Assembly (NCBI GenBank): GCA_914767715.1
Contig: OU612068.1
Span: forward strand, 21,020,001 to 21,084,000
Origin: Membranipora membranacea
Lineage: Eukaryota; Bryozoa; Gymnolaemata; Cheilostomatida; Membraniporidae
Length of the DNA: 64,000 nt
Direction of reading: 5' to 3'
In this document: positions 9,490 to 22,900 of the stretch, piece by piece
Layout: each line of letters opens with the position of its first letter
Position numbering within the stretch: position 1 is the stretch's first letter
Notes under the pieces: model-generated
What the model saw: only the letters and a program-made list of their open reading frames with translations
The model's database searches: none
What the model was told of the DNA's origin: nothing
Program-made: the position numbers and the translations under genes

Positions 9490-12400
9490 TCAGCTCAAAG
9501 ATCCGCGCTGCTTCCATAGTCTGAGGGCTGATTCAGCAGTTTCCACTTCATCCTCCATCAGATCATCCACCGGATCAGGGAACAGGGTTTTGAAGTCGAT
9601 ATAGAGCTTATGTCCTCCCACCAGACAGAATTCCTTGAACTCTCGTATCCTGCCCATCACCTCATACTTTGCCCTCTGAGAAGAAAAATAATTATGGATA
9701 AAGAACTGCTGGCTTATCAAATGGATAGGATACGAAATTGGCCATCTCATGTCTTGATCGTTTCAAGTCATCTTTTCTGCCAAAGCCCTTTTCATCAGAG
9801 CTGTAACCCTCCTCCCTCCTCACAATATAGTTTCACAGCTGTCTTTGGTGTAGTCCAAAACTCATGTGACAACATTTTCAGCTCTTAAAAAGCCAAGCTG
9901 ATTGCCATAAAAGTATTCAATTACTAGTGTTGTCTCTCCAACTCAAAGATAAAGATAACATGTATTATGTAACAAACCTTCCAGTGTTTGAGAGCATCTC
10001 TCCTCTGCTTAGCTTTCGTCTTAGATGTTGTTCTGATCACCATCAACCCTCTGTAGTCTTTGAACTGTCCATCTTAAAAGTAGATTACAAGTTATTTTAA
10101 TACATTTTCAATCGTACCTGACTTACACTCTCCCTGCTTACAGCACAATTATCATTGTCATTATCATTGTTTTATGTTGAGAAGTTGCTTTACCTTTTAC
10201 ATAGAATGAGCAACTCCTTAATTGTTATATTTTACTAGATGAGATTGAGGACGTTATAACCATGCTGCTCTATTTTTACAAAATGGATGCTAGTACACCA
10301 TTTCTTCGATTGCTTCATGGTACAATATAAATGAATGACTTGAATGATTGATACTGAGTTGTTCCCAGCATAAAAGGCAAGACACAATTAGTATCATTAC
10401 AGTTGAAGACTGGTACACTCAACTTGAGATGTGAAGGTTTTAACTTGTTGTAGTGTTACCCCACAGCTTTTATATTGTAGATGATTTGTCATACTTACTG
10501 TCTATTTCCACTGAGTAAACTTTCTGATAATCAAGTAGTTCATCTGGTGAGAAAGTCCTTTCCAGGGTGATGGTGATTTTGGCCCATTCGTGGATCCAAT
10601 CTTTCTCTGACTTTTTGATAACTCGTTCAAAGGTAGTTGCCATCATGGCAATCAACATGTTCAGCAAGAGGATAGGCATCAGAATCATGAAGATTACAAA
10701 GACTCCGATGGCCATAGCAGGTGCTCTTGTCAGGTAGAATTCCTCATACTAAAACAAAATAAAGAATCCTATTCAGATATATGGACAAAAAAAAACATTA
10801 TACTTAAAAGTTATAACGATTAAAAAGATTTATAGTACATTGATACAATGCATTTACGGATGAATTTACTTGTTAGATTGGTCAAGAACGGTGAAACAAA
10901 ACCACATAATTTTCAGCCTAATTTCTCATACCATCGTAGCTGCAGAAAAAAACACCGACATAGATGTAGAATGATAATGATATATATTTTAGTGCTTTGG
11001 GTTAGAGGCGGTGGCTCAATCGCCCTGATTACAACAACCTCAATGCGCTCTCTATGTTTTACAATCATATATATGTCTGCTCACCTCGAATTCCCCGAAG
11101 GTGACATGGAAGAGCCTCATCAAAGTACCCGTCAGAGTCTTGAATGTCTCATTACCTTCTTGGTTGATGCCTTTCCACATGTGAAAAAATGCTACAAATA
11201 AAGAGAAAGTACAGATTGGACCAAAAACCAGGAAACAATAACCAGATTCATAGTTGTCTTTCCTTTGATGACAAAACCGTCGGCTTTCGCCCCACAAAAG
11301 ATCTGTAAAGTGAAAGAAAAACTCTAATCGTATAACAACTTATCTCACAAGACCATTCCGGGAAGACAACTTGACATTGTTGAGAATTATTTTATACCCA
11401 GTAGCAATTAAATAACAGTAAGCAAATAAGAAATAAATATCTTAGAAGATGGATCGGATGACAAATATTTGCCTGACAGTACAGAATAAGATTACAGAAT
11501 AACAGTAAATGGCATAAGTAATGGTTGATTTTCATAGCTGTGTATCGAAAAGATAATGGTCACATTTAGTAACAGAGGCAAGTAGCTACTTCCTACCCAA
11601 ACATACTTAACGACCAAGCTGTGATCAATAAGAAGAAGTTTTGAGTGGATAGTGGCTCATCCCAACCTAAGAAGTCAGATCCTCCCACAAAAAACACTTC
11701 GTCTGATTATCCACAAATTCATAAAAACAATCTCAGACTTCAGACTATAAGATGATTAGCTTGTCTCATACACATTTGAGCTCTAGACTGCAATTTGTTC
11801 AGCCTAAACCATTTACACTATTTTCGAAATCTCAAATATCAGAACTGATGTTTGTAGCCACACCCTGACACCCGCAGCTGAGATGACCCTGATAATTTTA
11901 CAGGTAGTCTTTGATCAGTCGTCAAATTTTGGCCAGATCACTAAAAGTAATACTTATCACAAATTTATTGAAAAATATAAGTTGATGGGAAAATCAATTA
12001 CACACGCCAATGGTATGAACCAGGGAGGTAAACATATACTCTTGGAGGGACTCACCTGTTGCGAAGGCAATGAAAGCAATTATCAAGATCACCAAAAACG
12101 GAAGTAGATCCTTTCTTATGTAAACCAGCACAATGTTCACCAGGGGGCCTACCATCATTGTGACTCTACAACGAGTGAAAGTCATGATAATCAACAAGCC
12201 TCGAATGTGCATCTTTTATAAACAAAGAGCACTGAAAGTGAAAACTACCTAGCATACATTTAAAATACGATTGATATTGACTAGGTAACAACAAGGAGTT
12301 TGGGAAACTCCAATAACAAGCTTGTTCCCAGTGCGGATGTGTAAGCTGTGATAAAGGCGTCGCTAGAGGCACCTCTGGCACAATCCATCGATGCCAGGCT

Positions 12401-15400
12401 GGAGCAATTTCTCTATGCCACCATGGAGGGAACAAACATATTCTAAGAAACTCCCACAAGTCATAAAGGTTACAAGATCACAATTTCAACAAGATGACTG
12501 TTCCGGAGTTGTAAGGATAAATGTCAGGGGGAAGTAACTCAGTTGATGAGTTGTGGCAGAGAAAATTATCGAGCAACTGCATTGATTTTGAAAAGAATTC
12601 AATGTTTTGGTAAATATTCTGAAGAGAAGAAGAGACTCCTTTTGGATCACAATAAAGCCCTTACTTGGTTTCATGGTCGTTATTCTGGTTTTACATATTT
12701 GAGGACTATCAATAAAAAGGATAAAATGACATTCTCTATTCATCCAATGCCGAGATAAAGGAGACCTGCCAAATTGTTCACAACTCGATGGAACTTTACA
12801 TCAATCGAGTGTATTATTTCGGCCAAATGAGAGACCAAAAGAGTGAGAAGTTGAGTGCAGTGCTAGGATTAGGCATTAGGCAATACACCATGCGCCCATT
12901 CTCATTGATAGAACCTCCCCAAACGCTCTGAGGTAGTCAAATCTTTTGCTTAGCAGAAAGTACTGAGCACTTACTTAGTAAAGAATAACACCATAGCCCA
13001 TGATGAAGGAAGAGAAAGTATGAGAATAGTTTCTTCTCCCATTTGTAAGGTCTGTAACGTATCTTGGTCTTGCAGATAGTTGATACTTGCCAGCCGCAAC
13101 GGTACGAGCATTAGCTGTAGTAAACAGCCAATTATATAAATGGCTTTGAATGGAGCATTTTTCTGAAAACAGAAGAAATTCATGTTGTGGTTCCTAGTAT
13201 ATGCTGGTTGAAATGTTGGTTATAATAGCAGAGTTATGTTATAAATGTAATAAATGAGATAATACATATATTAATATTAAAGATGTGTCAACAGACATGC
13301 AATACGTGAAACTAAAATTCATTGTAAATCCTTACCCCATTGTACTATAATTCTCTATCAAGATTGATCAATCTTATTTAGCTAAAATAAGGCAACATTT
13401 ATCGGGAGGGTCTGCTCAATGAACTCCCTCAACCCTGGGGGAGAGGGAGTTCATTGGTCTATCGTGCTTAAATGTGTCCTAGAGGGACAAAGTGTTCACA
13501 GGAGGAAAAGTAAATCATTTCGCATATACTTGAAATAGTTAGCTTACATTTAATCATCTACTTTAGCCAAAATTAAGTGCTAGCTAACATTTAGTCATCC
13601 AAAACTTGCTGACCAAAACACTAGCTGACTTTTTTAACTACTCTAGGGTACCCTCAACTTTGATCTCAGCAAACTGTACCTATTTTTAGGGCTAGTTTAC
13701 TATTATTCTATGATGTACATATCGACTTACTAAATTGGATATGGCATAGTAGAGGCCAAAGAAGCGCACCTCCTGAATGTATGTCACTAAGACAACAAAA
13801 CAGGCCAGCATAGTCAGCAGTTCAAAAATGAGACGGGCGATGTCCCTGGGTTCGTTGAGCAGTTGGACATCACTAGGAGGACGTAGCCAGGTGGATATTG
13901 ACAGGACTAATAAATGAAACATCAGCACCCCTAATCTGTAGAAAAATCTCCGCTAAAACACGAAAAAGGCAACCATCTGATATACGATATCAACTATGAA
14001 ATATAAAAAGAGAATTATGTGATATGTGATAATAGTTACAGAGCCCAAATTATTTGATTCTTATGTTAACTAAGCTAGTTTTTGTTTTGACAGTTTTCCT
14101 CGTAAACATATATATACTATTGTTTATGCTTATGGCTACCCCGTGACTTGACTGAAGCAAAGAGGGAGCAACTCCTAAAAATTGATCAACACATCAATCA
14201 AATAAGCAACCATTCAATCAATATTCCAATTAATCGATCAATTTAATGTGTTTTCTTTATAGCCATAGTAGCAGTCAAGGTAACACTTAGAGCAGTATAA
14301 TTCATTGTGGGGATTGTATTATACCCATACCCAGGTAGATCTTTTGTCATGCGCCAAGGTGAATTACTGTGTGGCATGATTGTAACAAATATAATTATTT
14401 AATTTATTTTATTAAATTATTAATTACCCGGACGTAATGTTTCCATTTCTCCTCGAGTATCTGTCGTAAGACACCAGTCTGTAACATGTCAGAGTGGACT
14501 TGATCTGGGCCATTTAGTGCAATGAAGAGAGATGAGTTCCAATCTAAAATATAATCAAGTGACAGATTTTGACAAACCAATGTAGAACGAGTAAGTTCAA
14601 CAAAAATTAACACTACTTTTGTAGACTCGCAGTTTACGTGGTCTTATATTGGCAGGTGATGTAACTTATCACGCGATATGATATAATGTAGGGCCTAATC
14701 TGTTGCAATGGCAATACATGACCATAGTCCCTACATGTGATCCTTATCGTTGCAATGCCAATTCTGTTCTCAGAATGTGTCGGAAGAATATCAAACAAAT
14801 CATCCCTCTCCCTGGCCAATGTGTTAGCTCTGATTGGCTGGAGGGTGGCAGAGAGCCAATGCCAGGACAGATGATACTCTCCTGAAAGTACCAGCCGGTT
14901 TAATAAAAGAATATTGACTTGAGGTATTATAAAGTTAATATATTACTTACTCATTTCACCATTGGGAGAGATAGTGTCGACAGCATGTATGGGGTATATA
15001 GAACAATTGACATTACTGTATCTCCACAACTCTATCTTATGTAACTCCATAATCTCATTAAATACCTGCTGACGGCCAAGGTTACTAGCCAGGGCCAAGG
15101 GAGTGAGACCATTTTGGCCGTCATCTTCATCCGATAGCGTATGCTCAGCTCTAAAGTAAAACAAAAAATAACTTATTATCTTTGAGACTATTTTGTTTAT
15201 GGGCACCATTCAATACAAAAATCTGATTCAAATGGTCCTAGTCAGAAGTTCTGGGTTCTTTGTGGGGTTGGCGCTGCAGGGCAGAGAGACCCATGCCTGA
15301 GAGTCTATGAGCAGTGCATTGAAGAGCCGAGAACAGTATTAATCGATCATTACAGGTACCACAAGGTAAAGTCATACAGATATTCAAAGATGTATACCAA

Positions 15401-18400
15401 AGAGGAATTGCAGCAAGGTCATCGAAAGAAGTATCTATTTTATCAAATGACTGTTCGAGATACAACTCAATTTGCATTGATATTTTAAGTCCTGAAATCT
15501 TTATTTACCTTCAGTAATGAAATTATACTGTGGTAGTAGGAGCTAGCCATAATCATTCTCATATGGGCGTTCACACAAATATAATGGTGTGGAGAAAACA
15601 GTTGCATAATTACCTCCTGAAGTTTTTCCTCCATTGATCACCTTTCTTGACAGGATGCCTGGCTGCGTATGAATACATGGCTGGCTTGTTCTTGATGACA
15701 CACAGATGAAGCACAGTATTTCCGTAGGTGTCTCGCATATTCGGATCGGCACCATGGTCCAACAAGTAGTCATATATCGACTCGAAACCGAGACAAGCAG
15801 CAAAGGCAAGAGGATACTCTCCATAGTAAACATCACCTGATAAAAAAAATGCAAGAAATTATAAATATTATCTTCTCACCATAAATCTTTCATTACATTC
15901 ATCAAACGCAGTGAGGCATTGTTGACATTGTAGTATCATGTATATTTCTGAGAAAAACTCACTGGCCCATTTTTTAGGAAGAATCACCTACCCACTCAAC
16001 TGCAATTATGGCAACCAAAATAACAGTGGAAAAAGAACATTCAGAGCATGTGTTTTATCAGACATGATTCAGTTTAATAAAGACCAGATTCTATGTTGGC
16101 ACCACCAAAACACTATCGAGTTGTAGGTGTCTTTTTGTCATTTAGCATTGTGACAATATCTTTTCTAAAAGGACTGAGGATTGTCATGAATATATGAGGC
16201 CAATTCCAAATACACAAAATAATTACTCCTGGCATGGTGTGGTGATGACTTTAACCAAAACTCATGAACAAACAGGTTGATTTTACTAGGTAAGGAATTA
16301 TGCAACACTAACCGACATAGTTTGTGTGTTTAGCTTTTGGTTCCGTCTTCTGATCGTCTGGAAGGAAAAAGCGACCAGTGGCTCGCTGATTAACATTAGC
16401 ACCTTTTTCGACGAGCAACTTGACAGACTCTAAATCCTCATGCACCACAGCAAAATGTAAAGCACTCTCACCTGTTGGTAGAAAGTCAAACAAAGAAATC
16501 AGAATCCTTAGTAAACATAATAGCTGATATATAAATATCTATGTGGCCTTGAGTTCTGTTGCTCAAACATTTTGTTATTGACTAATGTGCGGCTAAATGC
16601 AGATTTAGAATATAATGTCAATCTATACTATTCGTACATTACACATGAAAATATTGGAATATTTCTACAGACTTTGTTTGCCGTTTCAAAATTTTAAGTA
16701 ACGCAAGACTGTAAAAATTATTAATGCAAACAGCCGCATAGCATTTCCTTCTCAACAAAATATTGTGGGACATGGGTATACTTTGTTTACTGCATCACTC
16801 TAGTTAGAAACACAAGAGCTACCTCAGCTCTGCTCCTCTTGAATCAAGTGATATCATAAGAGACTGAGGTAGTTTTACTGTAGTACAAGGCCAACCTGAC
16901 AATCTGGTTCAACCGCTAAAACGGTCCTGTGCGGGGGGGTTTGGGGCCCGTTGCGAGCTCTCCTCGTGGCCATTATAGCGTACAAGCTATGGACAAGCCT
17001 TTTTTTTAAATCCAGAGATACATTTTAAATTGAATGTTACAATTTTAATTGATGTGCAGATAAGGTATATGTCAAGGTGTTACATTGATAGTAACAAGAA
17101 TAGCAGCAAGAAACCAAATCAATACATCCAAGACAATACACCGACCCTTAGCCGTAAAATGACTGTGTTCTTTGGCACTTTCCATTGTGTTAAATTAATT
17201 AAAATTGATTTCAAGACATCTCTTTAGAATCAGTTGAATTATAAGATAATGTGTAAACTATCAGAATCACAAGGTTGTTTTCACTGAATAACAATTTACG
17301 TTGTATCAGGGAGCATCTTAGCTAACCCATAAAAAATCAGATTTAGAGGCAGCATGGGCCGGCAGCATGAGTCGGCTGCAGTGAATAAGGTAGTCTTAGT
17401 ACTCAGACTGCTGCAAGTGCGAGTTTGTGGCGATAAACCATCAAACATTCCTATTCACCCTCTTAATCGCACCGTCAAACTCGTACATGCAGCTGTCTGA
17501 GGACTGAGGCTATGAATTAGGAGAAAACCCTAAACTTACCATAATATTCTTCAGCTTCATATATATCCAGTGAAAGTTTAGGGTATAAATCCAGTAATAC
17601 TTTAGCAATCTCTATGTGTATTGGAGTATTGTTCAGATAGCACAGGTGTAGCACAGTCTCGCCCATAGCTCCTCTACATTCCAAATCCCAGCAAGCCTCG
17701 TGATCCGAGAACATGATGATGTCATCATTTTCAAAGTCATACTGATCCATCGAGACAACGACTCCATTGCTATCCACCAATCTCTGTCGATCACCGCGAC
17801 GATCTTTAGTCTGACAGAAAGACAGTCACAAAATTATGAATATCTGACTCTCAAATGCCATAATGATAAGGAGGATACAGTGCTGCCAGACAGAGATGTC
17901 ACATAGCCTGCCTTTTCGAGAAAGGTAGGCTATGGGCCGGACATTATTGTGCACCTTGTCATAAATATTTTGAAGAAAGAAAACACGACAGGCTGTAACA
18001 AAACCTTGAACTAAACTCTGTTAGGACAAAGTCAAGGATAAAACGATCTTGATTGCAAGACAAAAAAGCTTCCTCCAAGAAAATTATGGTTTGTTTTAGC
18101 TGGGAGGCGACCAGCTCATTAATATCTTCAAACCTTCGGAGTGGTATGGAAAGGGAGTTAGATAGATAGAATAGATAAAAATTGTGCAGTAAAGAGAAAA
18201 AAAGGCATTTGAAGTCCGAAGCATTGTTGAGATATGGGAATGAAAGTTTGCCGCAGTTAAATCATTTGGCCGGCAGCCAAGTGTGAGTTGAGTAAATTGA
18301 GGCAGCATGCTTTACACTGCGAGTAAGTATCTGAAATGTTTACAACATGGGGGCTATAACTAAATCTATCTACACAATTATTTCTGTTGACAATTATAAC

Positions 18401-19943
18401 TTTTGTTAAACTAACAGACCAAACTTGACCCTTGCTCTGGACAATACTGTCACCAAGAAGTTCACCGTGAAACCCACTCAGGGAAAAACAGGCGAGAGTC
18501 TTTTAGAAATGGAACCAATACCGTTAAAACACTCAAGCCATTAAAACTTGAACTCACACTCTATGTAAATCACATATAATATTGGTGTAATTAAAAACTC
18601 ATATGGTCACACATTTTACCTCGCCATATATCACTTCAAAACGTTCTTTCCACTGAAAACATGAATATGTGAGCTAAATACAGGACAAGGGTAATATCAA
18701 GGAGAAACCTCCATGAAAAGGAACAGGCAATAGTGGCAACATGTGGCCTTGGCTCCCCGTCGGCCGGGAGGCAAAAGTCTGGGGGGCTCAGACTAGGCTT
18801 TGGCCTGTTGTTTTGTCTTTGATATAGCAACAACTGGCAATTACACTTAACCTATACAGTTAGTGAACCAAAATTATTCAAGGCAGCATAACATTGCATT
18901 GATCCTATTGATTAGAGCTTGTTTTTGTTATTCCCTATGTTTCACATTCTGTATACATTTTAGCGATTCATTGAGTTAGTTAACATTCATGGAATTTTGA
19001 ACATCAGAGTCGTGCCAATGCAGCACATATTTGCTTGGCCATTACCAAAAAATGGTGATGCAAGGGAGAAAAAATTTAAAATGATGTCATTTGCCTAAGA
19101 ACATGAAGCATAATCGAATCGCAGACAACATGCAGAGGATTTTATTTCAATGTTATACAAAAAATGTTATCTGCTACCACCTACCGGTTTCTTGAGATCC
19201 ATATGCTGACGCCATTTTGTATACTCATCTATTTTGATGACAGAGGAGTCATTTCCACTGTTGTAGAGGAAAGCGCTGAGCTTTTCTATACAGTACTTCC
19301 TCACCCCGGACGGCCCCTTATCTTTATACAGTTCAAGAAGCTCACCTTCCTGTGTTATTGACACGAGCTTGTATACAGGATTTGTCCGGTTCTCCTACAA
19401 TATATGTGCTTTAATTTAAAAGATTTTGAAGTGGATCGGTAGGAAAATAACCAAATATGTCTTACAGTCTACTTTAAACTGACGCTATATGGGGCCGTCG
19501 GGCGAGGGGCCAAGTCTGGGGGGCTCAGACTATGGTCACTATATCAATGATGTCTCCACTCCAAGACAATAATGATAATCCAATCTAACACAATCTGCAG
19601 TATAACACAGCTGATTTAGCCTTAGTTTAATAGCTCAAACTCTACTGGTTTGCTGGTAGTAGCATTCCATTCCACATCCAAATCATTGATGGGCGGTGGT
19701 TGATAACGAGAGGCCACGAACAGCCGTCCATTCAACGCAGACTTCTAGTCTATCTGCATGTTTATACCACAGCGTTCAGGACGGCGATTGCGGCTGTAGG
19801 CGGTCGGTAATTCTATTAAGTGGTTTATTCTTCAAAGTACAGACTACCCTATACACATCCCTTACCTCATTTTGAGCTCTCCATGCACTGTCCTTATCGA
19901 AGTTACTCTTATGATGGAAACAAAATAAGCAGCTCATGCTCAT
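9490..19943 (-). CDS. TRPV: TRPV-type cation channel
   Basis: Fifteen exons join in frame to about 815 residues, within the usual TRPV range: 19866-19943, 19185-19394, 18620-18652, 17540-17810, 16313-16471, 15614-15836, 14951-15150, 14428-14543, 13731-13952, 12975-13162, 12056-12165, 11085-11191, 10499-10748, 9978-10072, 9490-9675. The start (MSMSCLFCF) is the first ATG after a likely 5' UTR acceptor near 19972. Order: cytoplasmic N-terminus, ankyrin repeats (about 130-400), six membrane segments with a pore loop (about 435-690), a TRP-box-like helix, and a C-terminus ending WKQRGSLS. The family forms tetrameric calcium-permeable channels in sensory and epithelial cells. Subtype is not resolved; the pore looks more like invertebrate Nanchung/Inactive/OSM-9 channels than vertebrate TRPV1-4. 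An in-frame 37-codon extension of the pore exon is possible. Confidence 0.9.
10499..13952 (-). other. TRPV: TRPV membrane and pore exons
   Basis: Exon 13731-13952 holds S1 and S2 ([28 protein letters not shown]). Exons 12975-13162 and 12056-12165 hold S3 to S5 ([31 protein letters not shown]). Exon 11085-11191 holds the pore helix and filter ([13 protein letters not shown]). Exon 10499-10748 holds S6 and the TRP-box-like helix ([18 protein letters not shown], then [14 protein letters not shown]). The filter reads G-E-F. The S6 motif has Ala where most TRPVs have Gly (AMMG). There are no stop codons or frameshifts, so the channel looks functional. Confidence 0.9.
14813..14893. repeat. Single-arm copy of the 28.3-kb foldback element
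   Basis: CCAATGTGTTAGCTCTGATT, then GAGAGCCAATGCCAGGACAG and CCTGAAAGTACC match one arm of the foldback at 28306-28511. It lies in a TRPV intron. Confidence 0.6.
14951..17810 (-). other. TRPV: TRPV ankyrin-repeat exons
   Basis: Exons 17540-17810, 16313-16471, 15614-15836 and 14951-15150 carry the ankyrin repeats. Diagnostic stretches are [90 protein letters not shown] and [20 protein letters not shown]. The [12 protein letters not shown] plus GNTVLH combination is close to a family signature for TRPV channels. In known TRPVs this domain binds ATP, calmodulin and partner proteins. Confidence 0.92.
17402..17501. repeat. Foldback with 26-bp arms
   Basis: CTCAGACTGCTGCAAGTGCG at 17402-17421 (arm to 17427) pairs with 17476-17501 in reverse with about four mismatches. 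The spacer is 48 bp. It lies in a TRPV intron and shares the CTCAGAC end with the G-rich repeats. Confidence 0.55.
18776..18794. repeat. Dispersed G-rich repeat, copy 2
   Basis: Identical 19-bp core, preceded by CCGTCGGCCGGGAGGCAAA. It lies in a TRPV intron. Confidence 0.7.
19513..19531. repeat. Dispersed G-rich repeat, copy 3
   Basis: Identical 19-bp core, preceded by GGGCCGTCGGGCGAGGGGCC. It lies in a TRPV intron. A fourth, diverged copy is near 20205-20240 (GGCCATCGGGCATGGGGGC). Confidence 0.7.
19771..19812. repeat. Diverged half copy of the palindromic element
   Basis: About 41 bases align with one arm of the palindrome at 24274-24383 with roughly six differences (AGCGTTC, GGCGAT, GCGG, GTAGGCGGTCG blocks shared). 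Only one arm is present. It lies in the first TRPV intron region upstream of exon 19185-19394. Confidence 0.6.
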
Positions 19944-19949
19944 CCTATC

Positions 19950-22900
19950 GCTGAGTCAACTCTCTCTTTCTACAACAAACCAAAATTATAACAAAATAGG
20001 AGCGCAGCTCAAAACAAACTAGGGTACACCATTTAAGGCGCTGCCATCACACCAATGAACTAGACCATCGATCACACACGGATGTAGCTTTAGAAATCAA
20101 ATTAAATGGGTGCCAAGTATAAGCATGATTATACTATCCATAAGAATGAAGAATCTAGATATCCTGTCATACGAGATTATCCAAGCATTGTCAAGCTGGG
20201 GGCCATCGGGCATGGGGGCAAGAGGCTGGGGGCTCACACTATGTCAAGCCTACAGAAGTGATCGTTTCTATGATCACAACTGAAGGTATCGCAGCTCCAT
20301 CTACTTGCAATGAATTTAGCCTACAACTCACCACATTCTCTTAGTGAGACTGTTTGGCAATCGTGTGTTTGTTTAGATCTCCAACTGGAACGCTAGTCTC
20401 TATAAGGCTCGTGCCCTCACACGGAGTCACGATGCTTCGATTAGAGTGACTTTAGTATCCTCTCCAAACAGGAACTGAGCGGAGCTGCTGTCTCTAATTA
20501 TCCTGGCTGTAGAATAAGTCTGTCTTATCTGCTCGTATTGCTGTTACTAGCTGTAGATGAGTTTGACCTACAGTTGAAATTACGGTATGTTATGTGAAAG
20601 TTAGGTATCGTTTTTCAGTAAAAGCGCATGTGTCTATCCATGATGTTGACACAGCGAATTTGTAAATGACAGTTTTATTGACTTGAAGTGCCAAAAAATG
20701 AACCCATTTAAACAATCTCAAACACTTTTCATTGCTGTCTACACAATTATGTGCCAGTCATGGAGTCAACAACACAAAATTTGGTACACACAAGCATGCT
20801 GGCGCTTTTTAGTTGATATCATGCTTGATCTCTTGTTCCAATATGAGATTTATATAGAGTGAAATCAATAATAATGTTAGCATTGCATAATAATTACCTG
20901 TGTATGTACAGCCGAAGATTGCCTCAACTTTCAAGTCAAGGTCTCGAAAGAGCACCTTATATATTAGGTTATCCCACAACAAGTTGGGCCACTCAAAAAC
21001 TGATTCACTTTCTTACTGAAGAGTTGAGCATGCTATTGGTGAACTTAATGCCTCAGTTAACTTGGTCATTCAATAGCCTTACCGAAAGTAAACATTGTTC
21101 ATTAAGCTTATTGTGGGCGTCTAGGCGACCACAATACAAATAAAAGTAACACCGCAATCACTTGTTCAATAATAGATGACCTAACAGCATGAATGACACT
21201 TTTGTAAAAACGGCTAGGAGTCTTCATAACGGTAAAATCTAGGGGTAAATGAGACTACTAGATAAAATTGGGGATAGAACGAACACCACTGTGCCACTTG
21301 ACGATTGCTTTATATTTATATTGTGTTATAATGGTTTTTTTATATCCCAAGGCCAAAGGTACAAACCTACCTGGGTGTTTGCTGTCAATTTTCCAAGTTT
21401 ATCTGATTGGAAAATACTTAGAAGTAACTAAGTAGAGTGTTAGTGACTGTCACACTGCTACCGAAATAAAACACACTCTCTCACCTTACCAGCAAGTAAT
21501 AAGTGCTGAGTAAAGTTTGACACAAATAACTTGTCAATAGCAAACTGATAAGGATTACAATATTGTTATAATCTGGTAGCAAAAGATCTGAAATTATATT
21601 AAAGGGATTAAAGTACTGTATATTCCCAACGTCATGCCAGGTTTAATAGTTGCAGTGTGGTCCGGCCGGCTGAAAAAACAAGCATTTTAGACAGTTTAGA
21701 CAGTCCATAGGGAAGTCATTTGAAAAAAATACAACATAGAGAAAACAAATCAACAAATTAGGCTTGCATACTTCAGAAATATTCATATGTGTTGGTCTGT
21801 TATTAATTATTATACTAACGCAGCATCTAGGTATTAGAAGATTTGTGGTACTTTGGCTAAGGCTTCAAACAAATAAAGAACGCTAGGAGTTAAAATGCCC
21901 AATTTTGTTAATCCTGTAGGTAGGCAACATTTGGGGATTGAGGCTAGGAGGAGAACTTCCTGTTTCGAGATCCATGAATTTTATTACTGCAGTTGTTGGA
22001 ACACAACGCAGACACACATGGCTGGTGGAAGGGTTTACACCGACTATAGTACCCTGACACAACACTGACCAATTATTAATCACACGTGACATAGAAAAGC
22101 CTAATTCAAAAATTTAATTGTATCTGCGTCAAGCCGTCAATATTATCTTGCTTAAAAATGCATTTTTAGATTGCACGAAATTAGATTTTCCCTCCGAGCT
22201 GAGGGCAAAATTAGCAATGGTCTCAATGCTGGTGGAATGCAAGGTGGATATTTTCATCCATGGTCATCCAATTACTATATATCGGTATTATCAGCGGATC
22301 AAAGAAACTGTAATAATCATTTTAGATTTTGATTTAGATTTTGAGTTCTATTTTGAACCTCGACCACTTGCGTTGCACTACACAATTAGCATAGATGGTA
22401 TATTTACTGAGAGGCACAGATAACGAACTTGACCAACAGTTAGAATGTAAATAATGTCAGCTTATAGGATATAAGGTTATGATGTGATGACGCAACTATA
22501 TAGCGCAGATTCAGACTAAACAGTTTCCCATATGGTTTGAACGCAACCCAATTTCCTTCCCGTTTTCTATTTAATACAAGAGTTGACTGAACAGGGAGTT
22601 ATTCATATGGGACTTCTTATTGTTTGTTGTTATCAAGCTGCCATGGCATTTATGGAATCTTGCACTTAATGCCTCGCTGACATTGAAAGCAGTGAAATCA
22701 AGTTCAGAGAATCTGCTTCCCAATCTTGAATCTCAGTGTAGGATGAGCGGGAACACTCAATCCTTTCTGGGCAGAGTTTGTATATCTGTAAACTATTTCA
22801 AGGTAATATCAGTTCCCTCAAGGTCAAACAAGGATGTGTAACATTTCCCAAATCTACATAAGCTTGGGGAAGGAAGTACTAAGAACGCTCAGAAAAGGGT

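Noticed and set aside
15238-15477. Extra TRPV exon between 15150 and 15614
   Set aside because: The flanking exons join in phase and continue the ankyrin fold without it, and its translation lacks ankyrin features.
16928-16980. Part of the dispersed G-rich repeat family
   Set aside because: It is G-rich but lacks the AGTCTG...CTCAGACT core.
20859-21143. 94-residue plus-strand open frame
   Set aside because: No domain similarity recognised; probably non-coding or part of an unidentified repeat.
22118-22423. 101-residue plus-strand open frame between genes
   Set aside because: No recognisable domain, low-complexity Asp/Phe stretch and no splice or promoter context; likely chance.
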